From NCBI RefSeq assembly GCF_000445445.1, contig NZ_ASXP01000002.1, positions 124,001-188,000 on the forward strand: 64,000 nt of DNA, in the 5' to 3' direction. The position numbers and the translations under genes were made by a program. This document shows, one piece after another, positions 19,363 to 27,565 of the stretch. How positions within the stretch are numbered: position 1 is the first letter of the stretch; the number at the start of each line of letters is the position of its first letter. The notes beneath the pieces were generated by a model. The model was not told the origin of the DNA, ran no database searches, and was given only the letters and a program-made list of their open reading frames with translations. Origin of the DNA: Sporomusa ovata DSM 2662. GTDB lineage: Bacteria > Bacillota > Negativicutes > Sporomusales > Sporomusaceae.

Positions 19363-20355
19363 TTACTTTTTCAGCCAGGACATCATGCCGCGCAGTTCTT
19401 TGCCGACAGTCTCAATTTTGTGTTCTGCCTCTTGACGGCGTCTGGCATTGAACATCGGGCGGTTAACCTGATTTTCCAAGATCCAGTTGCGGGCAAACGT
19501 ACCATCTTGAATCTCGCCCAGCACTTTTTTCATCTCGGCGCGGGTTTCATCCGTAATAATTCTCCGGCTTGTTACGTAATCACCATATTCGGCAGTGTCA
19601 CTAATGGAGTACCGCATTTTTGCCATGCCGCCTTCATTTATGAGATCGACAATTAGCTTCATTTCATGCAGACATTCAAAGTAAGCAATTTCCGGCTCAT
19701 AACCTGCTTCTACCAAGGTATCAAAGCCTGCTTTGATCAACTCAGTTACGCCGCCGCACAGTACGGCCTGCTCACCAAAGAGGTCAGATTCAGTTTCATC
19801 TTTAAAGGTAGTAGTTAATACGCCGGCCCGCGCGCCGCCAATGCCTTTAGCATAAGCCAAGGCCAAGTCCTGCGTGCTGCCGCTAAAGTCTTGATATACA
19901 GCAATGAGACAGGGTACCCCTTTGCCTTCGGTAAATTGACGGCGTACCAAATGGCCAGGGCCTTTGGGCGCTACCATAAATACATCGACATTAGCGGGAG
20001 GAACAATTTGATTGAAGTGAATATTAAAGCCATGAGCAAAAGCCAGTGCCGAACCTGGTTTTAGGTTAGGAGCAATCTCTTCTGCGTACACTTTGCCTTG
20101 TCTTTCATCAGGAATAAGAATCATAGTAATATCAGCATTTTTTACCGCCTGGGCAACATTCATAACGGTTAGGCCGGCTTCACGGGCCTTTGCTGCTGAT
20201 TTGCTGCCTTCATACAAACCAACAATTACGTTAACACCACTCTCTTTTAAGTTTAAGGCATGGGCATGACCCTGGCTGCCATATCCGACAATGACTACTG
20301 TTTTACCTTGGATAAGTTCCCAACGTGCATCTTGTTCATAATACATTTTGCTCAT
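19363..20355 (-). CDS. ilvC: Ketol-acid reductoisomerase
   Basis: 330 aa, short class I type. Rearranges and reduces acetolactate or acetohydroxybutyrate. Nucleotide-binding motif VIVGYGSQGHAHALNL, catalytic region FAHGFNIHF, metal-binding Asp/Glu in DLFGEQAVLCGG and EMKLIVDLI. The start at 20355 has AGGAGAGAGAG upstream and overlaps the end of ilvN by about 20 bp. Confidence 0.96.
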   Translation of the reverse strand: MSKMYYEQDARWELIQGKTVVIVGYGSQGHAHALNLKESGVNVIVGLYEGSKSAAKAREAGLTVMNVAQAVKNADITMILIPDERQGKVYAEEIAPNLKPGSALAFAHGFNIHFNQIVPPANVDVFMVAPKGPGHLVRRQFTEGKGVPCLIAVYQDFSGSTQDLALAYAKGIGGARAGVLTTTFKDETESDLFGEQAVLCGGVTELIKAGFDTLVEAGYEPEIAYFECLHEMKLIVDLINEGGMAKMRYSISDTAEYGDYVTSRRIITDETRAEMKKVLGEIQDGTFARNWILENQVNRPMFNARRRQEAEHKIETVGKELRGMMSWLKK

Positions 20356-20878
20356 AATTCTCTCTCTCCTCATATTTATAAATTGTATTTTCACCACGCT
20401 CCAGCGCAACAAGGCCGGTTTGGATGGTTTCCAAAAGTCCATATGGTTCCAATAGTTTTGTTAAAGCACTAATCTTGCTATCTTCACCTGTTACCTCCAT
20501 AGTGACTGTACTGCCTGAGATATCAACAACATTGGCCCGGAAAACCTCGGCTAGTTTAAGTATTTCGGAACGATTATCGCCAGCCTTGACTTTTAGGAGG
20601 GCCATACCCCGAACCACAGACTGATCGAGTGGCAAAATCTGCACAGCTACTACTTCCACCAGCTTTTCAATCTGTTTTTTCACTTGGTCAATAAACGCCT
20701 GATTGCCCCTGACGGCAACTGTTATCCGGGAAAATCCAGGATCCTGAGTAACACCCACTGTCAAACTATCAATGTTAAACCCTCTGCGGGAAAACATCCC
20801 CGCCACGCGGACCAACACCCCTGGCTGATTGTGTACTAGCACCGAAAGAACGTTAGACTGCACAATTTCCACCTCCAT
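20336..20878 (-). CDS. ilvN: Acetolactate synthase, regulatory subunit
   Basis: 180 aa. N-terminal ACT domain (VLVHNQPGVLVRVAGMFSRRGFNIDSLTVG) that mediates valine feedback, followed by the ALS small-subunit C-terminal domain. It is the first gene behind the tandem leader, with seven genes transcribed together and very short or overlapping junctions. Confidence 0.95.
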   Translation of the reverse strand: MEVEIVQSNVLSVLVHNQPGVLVRVAGMFSRRGFNIDSLTVGVTQDPGFSRITVAVRGNQAFIDQVKKQIEKLVEVVAVQILPLDQSVVRGMALLKVKAGDNRSEILKLAEVFRANVVDISGSTVTMEVTGEDSKISALTKLLEPYGLLETIQTGLVALERGENTIYKYEERENYEQNVL

Positions 20879-20942
20879 ATATTCTCTCCTTTACCATTAG
20901 TTTAGTACCACTATAAGAAAGGTATTCTTTCTATTGAAATGA

Positions 20943-20990
20943 AGAAAGCGCCCCTATGAACAGATATAGTATCTGCTCATAGGGGCGCTC
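20943..20990 (-). terminator. T-box regulated terminator of the ilv-leu leader
   Basis: Inverted repeat with arms AGCGCCCCTATGA(G/A)CAGAT and complement, followed by TTCTTCATTTC on the minus strand, 65 bases before ilvN. It overlaps the 3' side of the T-box antiterminator, as expected of a tRNA-controlled attenuator. Confidence 0.9.
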
Positions 20991-21218
20991 TAAATGCGCG
21001 GTACCACCCTACTTTGGACTCATTTAGTCATGAATGTCTCACAACTTGCTGCTAACGGACGGCATCCGCTATTGCCTAGTGTATATGTGTATCAAAACCA
21101 CACTATACAGTTCAACAAAGAGCTCCTGGGCGAGTATAGCCTACTTCCGCACCGGTTCGCACCAACCACCGGCTCTCTTAAGCAGGATGTTAAGCCTTGC
21201 TCCCAATCATCGCTTTTA
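20943..21218 (-). promoter_or_regulatory. T-box leader, predicted Leu-specific (CUC specifier)
   Basis: The conserved T-box AGGGTGGTACCGCG is on the minus strand at 21010-20997. Stem I begins near 21218 and includes AGAGAGCCGG and the distal-loop region. The specifier loop reads CTATACTCGCCCAGG, giving codon CUC (Leu) at 21134-21132. Uncharged tRNA-Leu should stabilise the antiterminator and permit ilv-leu transcription. The Leu assignment fits the genes downstream. Confidence 0.93.
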
Positions 21219-21241
21219 ATTAATATGCTGTCAAATAATTA

Positions 21242-21392
21242 TAAAAATACCCTGACAGAAAGTTTCTCTTCAAAAAGTAAGAAACTTTCCGCAGAGCCTT
21301 TTCTACTCACGGTGTAACACAGGTAAATTCCCCTATGCTCTGCGTCGCTTGGCCCAGTCCTGCCATCAGCGGAACCCTAGACGCACTTCCTT
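21242..21392 (-). promoter_or_regulatory. ykkC subtype-2 riboswitch (probable ppGpp class) with terminator
   Basis: The minus strand shows the ykkC landmarks: GTCTAGGGTTCCG, GGACTGGGCCAAGCGACGCAG, GTTACACCG and GCGGAAAG. A hairpin (GAAAGTTTCT / AGAAACTTTC) and a T-rich tract follow at 21290-21242. The layout is that of subtype 2 RNAs (ppGpp or PRPP), not the guanidine class. The branched-chain amino acid genes downstream favour ppGpp (inference). It precedes the T-box in the same leader. Confidence 0.8.
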
Positions 21393-21416
21393 ACGGCAAC
21401 ATGTAATATTGTATAC

Positions 21417-21445
21417 ATTATGCCAGTACCTATGTGTTTTGTCAA
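21417..21445 (-). promoter_or_regulatory. Sigma-A-type promoter of the ilv-leu operon
   Basis: TTGACA (21445-21440), 17-base spacer, CATAAT (21422-21417) on the minus strand, ending about 25 bases before the ykkC aptamer. Confidence 0.8.
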
Positions 21446-21491
21446 GAGGTTTTTTATTGACTATTATTTCTCTATATGAAACAAGCTACTA

Positions 21492-21944
21492 TTACCAATA
21501 GAAGTTAGGCGTAGCGCAAGCATCATCTCTATAAGGTTCAGTTGCTTCACACCCACCACTAATTAGGCGTTCCGCCAAAGTCAAATTATCAACCTTCAAC
21601 ACAACGCGGGCATGTTTATCAGTTGAATTAGCGGCAAAAGCATAGATATATTCAATATTTACGCCAGCTGAGCTCAATTTGCTCACATGCTCAAACAAGC
21701 TGCCCGGCTGATCGCTTAATATAATACCAACCACCGGCGTAATTTTGACGGTAAAACCAGCACCACGCAATATATGCTGTACCTTTTCAGATTCATTAAC
21801 AACAATTCTTAAGATGCCAAAGTCAGCCGTATCAGCGACCGACATCGCCCGGATATTAATTTCATGTGTATGAAGTACCCCTAATACTTCGGCCAGCTTG
21901 CCAGGCTGGTTTTCAACAAACACCGACAATTGATTAATAATCAT
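21492..21944 (-). CDS. ACT-domain protein (two ACT repeats)
   Basis: 150 aa made of two ACT-like halves (LSVFVENQPGKLAEVL at the start, GIILSDQPGSLFEHV in the middle). No catalytic domain. Proteins of this kind often lie beside phenylacetate-CoA ligase and indolepyruvate oxidoreductase genes and are presumed amino-acid sensors. It follows paaK by 30 bp in the same operon. Confidence 0.88.
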   Translation of the reverse strand: MIINQLSVFVENQPGKLAEVLGVLHTHEINIRAMSVADTADFGILRIVVNESEKVQHILRGAGFTVKITPVVGIILSDQPGSLFEHVSKLSSAGVNIEYIYAFAANSTDKHARVVLKVDNLTLAERLISGGCEATEPYRDDACATPNFYW

Positions 21945-21974
21945 GCTGTACCTCCCATATCTTTTATTGAATAA

Positions 21975-23279
21975 TTACAGCTCCCGTTTATCGATAACCC
22001 GTTTCGCTTTGCCTTCGCTCCGCTCAATGGTTTTGGGACCAACAAGACGCACGGTAGCCGATACACTAAGGACACTGGACAGTTCGCCTTTGATTTTGGC
22101 CTCCAGTTCTTCCAGCCCACGTACTTCATCAGTAAACATTTCTTCTGTCAGCTCGACCAACACAGTAAGATGATCCAAATTACCCTTACGCTCAACAATT
22201 AGTTGATAATGGGGTGAAGTGTTGCCAATACCAAGCAGCACATTCTCCACTTGCGATGGGAACACATTGACACCACGAATAATCAGCATATCGTCGCTAC
22301 GGCCCAGTACTTTGCTCATTCGAACGAGTGTCCGGCCACAAGCACATTTTTCGCGATGCAATACCGAAAGGTCACGGGTCCGGTAGCGAATCATCGGCAT
22401 GCCTTCTTTTGTGAGAGTAGTAAGTACTAGTTCTCCCTTTTCGCCATCAGGCAGCACTTCCCCTGTAACCGGATTAATAATTTCCGGATAAAAATGGTCT
22501 TCACTGATATGCAGTCCATTTTGAACAGAGCACTCAATGGCTACGCCTGGCCCAATTATCTCACTTAAGCCATAGATATCCATGGCTTTAATCCCTAGTT
22601 GTGATTCAATCGCCTGTCGCATCCGTTCTGTCCAGGGCTCAGCTCCGAATATCCCTGTTCGAAGCCCTGTTTCCCTGGGGTCGATTCCCATTTCCTGCAT
22701 CGTCTCTGCAATGTAGAGAGCATAGGACGGGGTGCACGCCAGTGCAGTAGTACCAAAGTCCTTCATTAACATAATTTGTCTATTCGTATTGCCGCTGGAA
22801 ATGGGAATTACCGAAGCCCCTAAGAGCTCAGCACCATAGTGAATACCCAGTCCGCCGGTAAATAAGCCATAACCATAAGCTATCTGAATACAGGACTGCT
22901 TGCTAAGTCCTGCTGCGACCAGGGAACGGGCCGCAACTTCCGACCAAATACCAATATCCCGTTTGGTGTAGCCAACAACCGTAGGCCTGCCAGTAGTCCC
23001 ACTAGAAGCATGAACCCGGACAATCTCAGACATGGGAGCAGCAAACAGACCATAGGGATAGTTATCGCGCATATCTTGTTTAGAAATAAACGGTAAATTT
23101 TTAATATCCTCTAAAGTAACAATATCCTCTGGCAAAAGGCCCTGTTCCTGCATCTTGGAACGATAAAACGGTTGTTGCCGATACAACCTGGTGACAATTT
23201 CTCTAAGCCGTCCAGCCTGGAGATTGCTCATTTCCTCCCGTTCCATTGTTTCTGCTGGCTTGTTCCAATATGTATTCAT
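21975..23279 (-). CDS. paaK: Phenylacetate-CoA ligase (AMP-forming)
   Basis: 434 aa. ANL-superfamily adenylating enzyme that activates an aryl or related acid to its CoA thioester. Visible motifs: the P-loop-like VHASSGTTGRPTVVGYT, the AMP-binding DIYGLSEIIGPG, and YRTRDLSVL with the C-terminal lid domain. Start with GAGGAG upstream. The ykkC-type RNA in its leader and the ACT partner tie it to amino-acid state; in anaerobes such ligases work with 2-oxoacid oxidoreductases on aromatic amino acids. Substrate not provable here. Confidence 0.92.
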   Translation of the reverse strand: MNTYWNKPAETMEREEMSNLQAGRLREIVTRLYRQQPFYRSKMQEQGLLPEDIVTLEDIKNLPFISKQDMRDNYPYGLFAAPMSEIVRVHASSGTTGRPTVVGYTKRDIGIWSEVAARSLVAAGLSKQSCIQIAYGYGLFTGGLGIHYGAELLGASVIPISSGNTNRQIMLMKDFGTTALACTPSYALYIAETMQEMGIDPRETGLRTGIFGAEPWTERMRQAIESQLGIKAMDIYGLSEIIGPGVAIECSVQNGLHISEDHFYPEIINPVTGEVLPDGEKGELVLTTLTKEGMPMIRYRTRDLSVLHREKCACGRTLVRMSKVLGRSDDMLIIRGVNVFPSQVENVLLGIGNTSPHYQLIVERKGNLDHLTVLVELTEEMFTDEVRGLEELEAKIKGELSSVLSVSATVRLVGPKTIERSEGKAKRVIDKREL

Positions 23280-23303
23280 ATCTTGACTCCTCTCTTAGAT
23301 ATA

Positions 23304-23440
23304 GAAAAACCCCCGCAAAAATTCCTTGGCAGGAACTTTCCGCTAGGGTTTTTTGTACCCACGGTGTAACCCATCCCGGGTCTTGCGCCGCTTGGACCAG
23401 ACACAGAATACTGCCGGAACCCTAGGCACACTTCCACTTC
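23304..23440 (-). promoter_or_regulatory. ykkC subtype-2 riboswitch (probable ppGpp class) upstream of paaK
   Basis: Minus strand: TGCCTAGGGTTCCGG, CTGGTCCAAGCGGCGCA, GGGTTACACCGTGGGTA, GCGGAAAGTTCC. The 3' part (AAAACCC) can instead pair with GGGGTTTT at 23311-23304 to make a Rho-independent terminator, so aptamer and terminator are mutually exclusive. The core motifs match those in the ilv-leu leader. Ends 25 bases before the paaK start. Confidence 0.82.
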
Positions 23441-23591
23441 TAAACTATAAGAAAATAACTTGATATCTTATTTACTGTATTTCGGGGATTATATTACCAG
23501 CTAGCAATGACAAAGTCAAGGAATATTTGTCTATATACCAGCGTTTTATGGTACTATAAGACTACAGACTAATCTTTTATGAGGTGAGCCT

Positions 23592-23966
23592 ATGAAAACC
23601 ATTGCCCTTATTGCACATGACCGTAAAAAAGAAGAAATGCTTAGCCTTGTCTTAGAAAACAGAGATGTACTTTCACAATACGACCTAATTGCAACTGCGA
23701 CTACGGGAAAAATCATTAAGGAAAATGCTGAACTGGTTATTACAACCTATCTATCCGGACCACTCGGCGGCGACCAACAGATTGGTTCACGTGTTGCCTG
23801 CCAAAAAGTTGACATGGTTATCTTTTTGCGCGATCCGCTGGCAGCCCAGCCGCATGAACCCGATATTACCGCACTCCTTAGACTCTGTGATGTTCACAAC
23901 ATCCCGGTAGCTACCAATGCCTCCACTGCCAAACTGTTATTGCAGTCTTTACGCGCTAAAGCATAA
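23592..23966 (+). CDS. mgsA: Methylglyoxal synthase
   Basis: 124 aa, complete. Converts dihydroxyacetone phosphate to methylglyoxal and phosphate. Motifs: IALIAHDRKKEEM, phosphate-binding TATTGK, SGPLGGDQQIG with the catalytic Asp, and RDPLAAQPHEPDITALLRLCD. Start has GAGGTGAG. Monocistronic. Confidence 0.96.
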   Translation: MKTIALIAHDRKKEEMLSLVLENRDVLSQYDLIATATTGKIIKENAELVITTYLSGPLGGDQQIGSRVACQKVDMVIFLRDPLAAQPHEPDITALLRLCDVHNIPVATNASTAKLLLQSLRAKA

Positions 23967-23979
23967 TTTCTGTACCGCC

Positions 23980-24032
23980 TGGACCTTTCTTGACCGTCCT
24001 TCGGACCGCTACAAGGTAAGGTCTTTTCTTTA
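23980..24032 (+). terminator. Terminator of mgsA
   Basis: Nested imperfect hairpin (GACCTTTCTTG / CAAGGTAAGGTC around GTCC-TTC-GGAC) followed by TCTTTTCTTT. Confidence 0.7.
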
Positions 24033-24113
24033 TGCCAAATTTATATTGTTTACATAACAAATAGACTATGTTATTATTTATAGGTAATACAATAAACAAC
24101 CAGGAGGGCGTCT

Positions 24114-24758
24114 ATGAAACGCTATACTCATCACATTGCTTTTATGCTGCTTTTTGCCGTTTTTACCACGCTCTTTATCCCAGCAGTTCCTGCTCAGGCG
24201 TTTTCACTTTCAGATATTACAGGCTCTTCCACCCAAAGCAGCGGCGGTTCCAGCAATTTATTAAACATTTTGCTGGCACTCTTACTTGGCAAGGTTCTTG
24301 GTACGTCAGATACTAGTAACTCTAACGATATATCCTCAACGTTAGGGGCTGCAATAATCCCGAAAACTGCTGCGAGTACTGATACAAAAGCAACTGAAAT
24401 CATCAAAAATGCTCAAAAATATATGGGCGTCCCTTATGTGTGGGGCGGCACTACTCCTGCTGGCTGGGATTGTTCCGGTTATACCCAGTATGTAATGAAA
24501 GAAAGTGGTATTACCATCCCCCGGACAGCTGCCGAGCAGTTTAATAGTGGTATTGCGGTAAATAAAAACGACTTAAAAATCGGTGATTTGGTCTTTTTTA
24601 CAACCTATAAGGCCGGCGCTTCCCATGTGGGCTTCTATATGGGCGATGGCAAGTTTATTCACGCCAGTTCAGTTGCTAAACAAGTCACTATTAACTCTTT
24701 ATCGGAAGATTATTACACTGAACATTATATTGGTGCCCGCAGATATATTCAGAAATAG
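24114..24758 (+). CDS. Secreted NlpC/P60 peptidoglycan hydrolase
   Basis: 214 aa. A signal peptide (about 1-29, ending PAVPAQA) is followed by a Ser/Asn-rich linker with a hydrophobic stretch, then the NlpC/P60 domain from about 100. Catalytic Cys is in GWDCSGYTQYV and the His in ASHVGFYMGDG; a second His follows in FIHAS. Likely a D-glutamyl-meso-DAP endopeptidase. Ribosome site CAGGAGGG. Stands alone. Confidence 0.94.
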   Translation: MKRYTHHIAFMLLFAVFTTLFIPAVPAQAFSLSDITGSSTQSSGGSSNLLNILLALLLGKVLGTSDTSNSNDISSTLGAAIIPKTAASTDTKATEIIKNAQKYMGVPYVWGGTTPAGWDCSGYTQYVMKESGITIPRTAAEQFNSGIAVNKNDLKIGDLVFFTTYKAGASHVGFYMGDGKFIHASSVAKQVTINSLSEDYYTEHYIGARRYIQK

Positions 24759-24765
24759 CACAACA

Positions 24766-24794
24766 AAAACCAGCCGTGATTGCGGCTGGTTTTT
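24766..24794. terminator. Bidirectional terminator
   Basis: AACCAGCCG / CGGCTGGTT hairpin with A run before and T run after, between convergent genes. Confidence 0.9.
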
Positions 24795-24803
24795 CGTCTC
24801 TTC

Positions 24804-25502
24804 TTACCAGAAAGTGCGTGGCATGATGCGCTCCAGCTGCCACACCGGGTTGCCCATACAGTCTGCTGACCCAATTTTTTCAGCAATTTCCGTTACGGCA
24901 GCAGTAGCTACCACCGGTACACCGATGCGCTTGGCCGCCTCAGTTACCCCCCTGGCCCCGCGCTCAACAATATCCACAGTCGTTTCTTCTGCCATGTGGG
25001 TATTGTTAAGTACTGCATCTACCCTCCCCAGAGTTGCAACATATTCTAAAATATTGTCTACCGTGGAAGTAAACGGGCGTGACATATTAAGAACCGCAAT
25101 GATTTTCAGGTAGGGATTCTCAAGCGCACCCTCGATAATGTTAAAAATCCTGGCCCCATGCACGCCATAGCCAATATCCATAATGATGCTGCCTTTGCGC
25201 CGCAGTACCCAGCGCATCGAGCCTGTAATGACATTTCCCGCCTCACCCAGACCAGTAGTGTCCCGTGTTTCCCAGGCTACTACGTCAAGGCCCAATCCTT
25301 CCAATTCCCGTTTGATGGGCCGGAGTGTATAGCACGGCTCTACAGTATCCAGGTCAACAATGGTTACCGCCAAACCTTGCTTTTTTAAGTAAATGGCCCG
25401 ATTTACGGCATTTTCACTTTTACCGCTGGCATATTCACCTACATAGGCTTCGACTATTGGCTGCATCTGTTCTGACGCCTTTTCTGCATTCACGTAGCAC
25501 AT
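24804..25502 (-). CDS. P-loop nucleotide-binding protein, MinD/CobQ-like
   Basis: 232 aa. A Walker A-like GEYASGKSE near residue 22, then VTIVDLDTVEPCYTLR and further alternating strands (IIMDIGYGVHGARI, IIAVLNMSRPF, AVLNNTH) suggest a SIMIBI-class P-loop NTPase fold. It resembles uncharacterised proteins of Clostridia and Negativicutes; no partner or substrate can be assigned. Ribosome site AAGGAG. Confidence 0.7.
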   Translation of the reverse strand: MCYVNAEKASEQMQPIVEAYVGEYASGKSENAVNRAIYLKKQGLAVTIVDLDTVEPCYTLRPIKRELEGLGLDVVAWETRDTTGLGEAGNVITGSMRWVLRRKGSIIMDIGYGVHGARIFNIIEGALENPYLKIIAVLNMSRPFTSTVDNILEYVATLGRVDAVLNNTHMAEETTVDIVERGARGVTEAAKRIGVPVVATAAVTEIAEKIGSADCMGNPVWQLERIMPRTFW

Positions 25503-25543
25503 ACACTCCTTGTTCCATGCTGTTATTTATTTGGCTGAGGGAA

Positions 25544-25579
25544 AGAAAAAGACTTGGCATAAGCCAAGTCTTTTTCTTT
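25544..25579. terminator. Bidirectional terminator after bofA
   Basis: Near-perfect palindrome GAAAAAGACTTGGC / GCCAAGTCTTTTTC, overlapping the last codon of bofA. Confidence 0.9.
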
Positions 25580-25862
25580 AGTTAATAAATAGTTTAAACA
25601 AAATCAGCAAAATAACTCCCGGTATACCCAAGAAACCAGCAATAAGTGCAGTAATTGGATTAATTCCGATGGTAAAGCTAAAATAGGCTCCAATAAAATT
25701 AACCACCCAGAGCACAATTCCGCCGACCAAGCCATTATATATCAATTTAAGCACAATTCTTATCGGCATCGTCAACATCCTGCCAATAAGATAAATTAAA
25801 AGGATTCCGAATGCATAGGCAATGATAACATTAAATTCTAAAGCTACTGGTAAAAATTCCAT
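25578..25862 (-). CDS. bofA: BofA-family membrane protein (pro-sigma-K processing inhibitor family)
   Basis: 94 aa with three to four hydrophobic segments and the typical C-terminal LGIPGVILLILFKLF. In sporulating Bacilli BofA restrains the SpoIVFB protease. The recR-DUF2508-bofA order is conserved in spore-forming Firmicutes. Whether it has the same target here is not known. Confidence 0.88.
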   Translation of the reverse strand: MEFLPVALEFNVIIAYAFGILLIYLIGRMLTMPIRIVLKLIYNGLVGGIVLWVVNFIGAYFSFTIGINPITALIAGFLGIPGVILLILFKLFIN

Positions 25863-25910
25863 TTTTCAGTTCCTCCTCTTTAACGCAGCCCTTTCCCTCA
25901 TTTTACCACG

Positions 25911-26207
25911 TTAAAGCGCCTGGCGTATAGTCCCAACCTCGGTAATGCCTGACATACTTATTATTTCCGGGTGGCGAATTCCCTCTTGTCGCGCCTTTTT
26001 AAGTAAATACATATACCTGCGTTCACATGCTTTAGTCAGAAATATCGCATAGTCGATTAAATCATGATCAGTTACTGTTAGGTAATATCTTTGAGCAGCG
26101 ATCCAATCTAACCGGGCCTGATCTATTATATCAGTCAGATTATCCTTACCTTTGGTACTAGCTTCCTCGGTATCCCAAAATCCTAATAGCCTGCGCCATA
26201 CACCCAT
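25911..26207 (-). CDS. DUF2508 (YaaL) family protein, copy 2
   Basis: 98 aa, helical, with the core QARLDWIAAQRYYLTVTDHD and KACERRYMYLLKKARQEG. Paralogue of the protein encoded at 26311-26565. Small soluble protein of unknown function usually found between recR and bofA. Ribosome site GGAGGG. Confidence 0.85.
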   Translation of the reverse strand: MGVWRRLLGFWDTEEASTKGKDNLTDIIDQARLDWIAAQRYYLTVTDHDLIDYAIFLTKACERRYMYLLKKARQEGIRHPEIISMSGITEVGTIRQAL

Positions 26208-26272
26208 ATTTATCCCTCCAACATAATACTGTACTACTTACCTCAATATATGTTGTCCAGTTAAAAATAATG

Positions 26273-26306
26273 AAAAAATACCGGATAAACATCCGGTATT
26301 TTTTAG
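26273..26306. terminator. Terminator between the two DUF2508 genes
   Basis: AAAAAATACCGGAT / ATCCGGTATTTTTT hairpin. It separates the dnaX-recR-DUF2508 unit from the second DUF2508 and bofA, which may have their own promoter or depend on readthrough. Confidence 0.85.
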
Positions 26307-26310
26307 TTGA

Positions 26311-26565
26311 CTAATCAAACGGCGATGCCCGGAGTCCCTCATGCCGGGCTCGTTTCAGCAGATATGTATATTTCTTTTCGGTAGCCTGAATATGATAGGC
26401 TGCATAGTCAACTAAATCTGCATCTGACACATTATTATAGTAATTTTGAGCACTAAGCCATTCATGCCTTGCTTGTTCCAGTTGATCTCTCAACGGCTGG
26501 TATTTGGTAACAGGTATGTTTTTTCGCAGCACTCTACTAAAAATTTGCATTAGCGCTGTTTTCAT
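26311..26565 (-). CDS. DUF2508 (YaaL) family protein, copy 1
   Basis: 84 aa. Core QARHEWLSAQNYYNNVSDAD and IQATEKKYTYLLKRARHEG aligns with the second copy. The ATG at 26565 has GGGGGAG at correct spacing; in-frame starts upstream (26571, 26619) are too close to or before that site. Confidence 0.85.
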   Translation of the reverse strand: MKTALMQIFSRVLRKNIPVTKYQPLRDQLEQARHEWLSAQNYYNNVSDADLVDYAAYHIQATEKKYTYLLKRARHEGLRASPFD

Positions 26566-26618
26566 GTACATCTCCCCCTGTTTATGAGTATTCCCATAAA
26601 CAGGCAGAATAAAACACA

Positions 26619-27212
26619 TTACATCTCCCGGCGATTCTCTAATGCCTTCGATAATGTCACTTCATCGGCATATTCCAGGTCGCCGCCCATCGGCAAACCG
26701 TGAGCAATGCGGGTAACCTTTACTCCTAGTGGCTTTAAGAGCTTGGCTATATACATAGCCGTAGCCTCACCTTCCACATTGGGGTTAGTGGCCATTATAA
26801 CCTCTTGAATACCTTTACCAACCCTGCCTAACAGTTCTTTGATTTTTATATCATCCGGACCTACACCCTCAAGCGGTGATAAAGAACCGTGCAATACATG
26901 GTATAGACCTTTGAATTCACGAGTACGCTCCATGGCGGCCACATCTTTGGGGTCCTCGACTACACATACCACTGACTGATCCCGCCCCTCAGACCGGCAG
27001 ATCTGGCAGGGATCAGTATCGGTTAAGTCAAAACAAACCGAACAATATCCTACCCGTTCTTTAGCCTCAATAATGGCCTGTGCCAGCGCTGCTACCTGAC
27101 TTTTATCCATCTTAAGCACATGATAAGCAAGACGGGCCGCAGATTTCGGTCCAATGCCCGGTAAGCGGCGAAACTGCTCAACCAGCCTGCCAATCGGCGC
27201 AATATAACTCAT
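26619..27212 (-). CDS. recR: Recombination mediator protein RecR
   Basis: 197 aa, full length. Helix-hairpin-helix RLPGIGPKSAARLAYHVL, C4 zinc finger CSVCFDLTDTDPCQIC, Toprim domain with VVEDPKDVAAMERT. Acts with RecF/RecO in loading RecA at gaps. Follows ybaB by 4 bases. Confidence 0.97.
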   Translation of the reverse strand: MSYIAPIGRLVEQFRRLPGIGPKSAARLAYHVLKMDKSQVAALAQAIIEAKERVGYCSVCFDLTDTDPCQICRSEGRDQSVVCVVEDPKDVAAMERTREFKGLYHVLHGSLSPLEGVGPDDIKIKELLGRVGKGIQEVIMATNPNVEGEATAMYIAKLLKPLGVKVTRIAHGLPMGGDLEYADEVTLSKALENRREM

Positions 27213-27216
27213 GGGT

Positions 27217-27543
27217 TTAAAGCATTCCTGGTGGCAGGTTAAGACCGCCAGTTAACTTGCCCATCTCCTGAGCCATCATATCATCCACTTTGTTTATCGC
27301 TTCATTAACAGCAGCAGCTACCAAATCCTCTAGCATTTCTACATCCTCAGGATCAACGGCAGAAGGTGCGATTTTTATCGATTGAATCTTCTTTTCACCG
27401 GTAATAACCACTTTCACTGCACCGCCCCCAGTAGATACCTCAAGGCTGCGAGCTTTCAATTCCTCTTGCAACTTGGCCATTTCAGCCTGAAGCTTTTGTA
27501 CTTTTTTCATCATTCCTGCCATATTTCCCATATTTCCAAACAT
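27217..27543 (-). CDS. YbaB/EbfC nucleoid-associated protein
   Basis: 108 aa, with coiled-coil N-terminus (MKKVQKLQAEMAKLQEELKA) and the central SGGGAVKVVITG-type segment (STGGGAVKVVITGEKKI). DNA-binding dimer; conserved between dnaX and recR. Ribosome site AGGAGG. Confidence 0.96.
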   Translation of the reverse strand: MFGNMGNMAGMMKKVQKLQAEMAKLQEELKARSLEVSTGGGAVKVVITGEKKIQSIKIAPSAVDPEDVEMLEDLVAAAVNEAINKVDDMMAQEMGKLTGGLNLPPGML

Positions 27544-27565
27544 GTTATCAACCTCCTAAAATAAT

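Noticed and set aside
20994..21317. Plus-strand frame in the ilv-leu leader
   Set aside because: The region is fully explained by the T-box and riboswitch on the minus strand.
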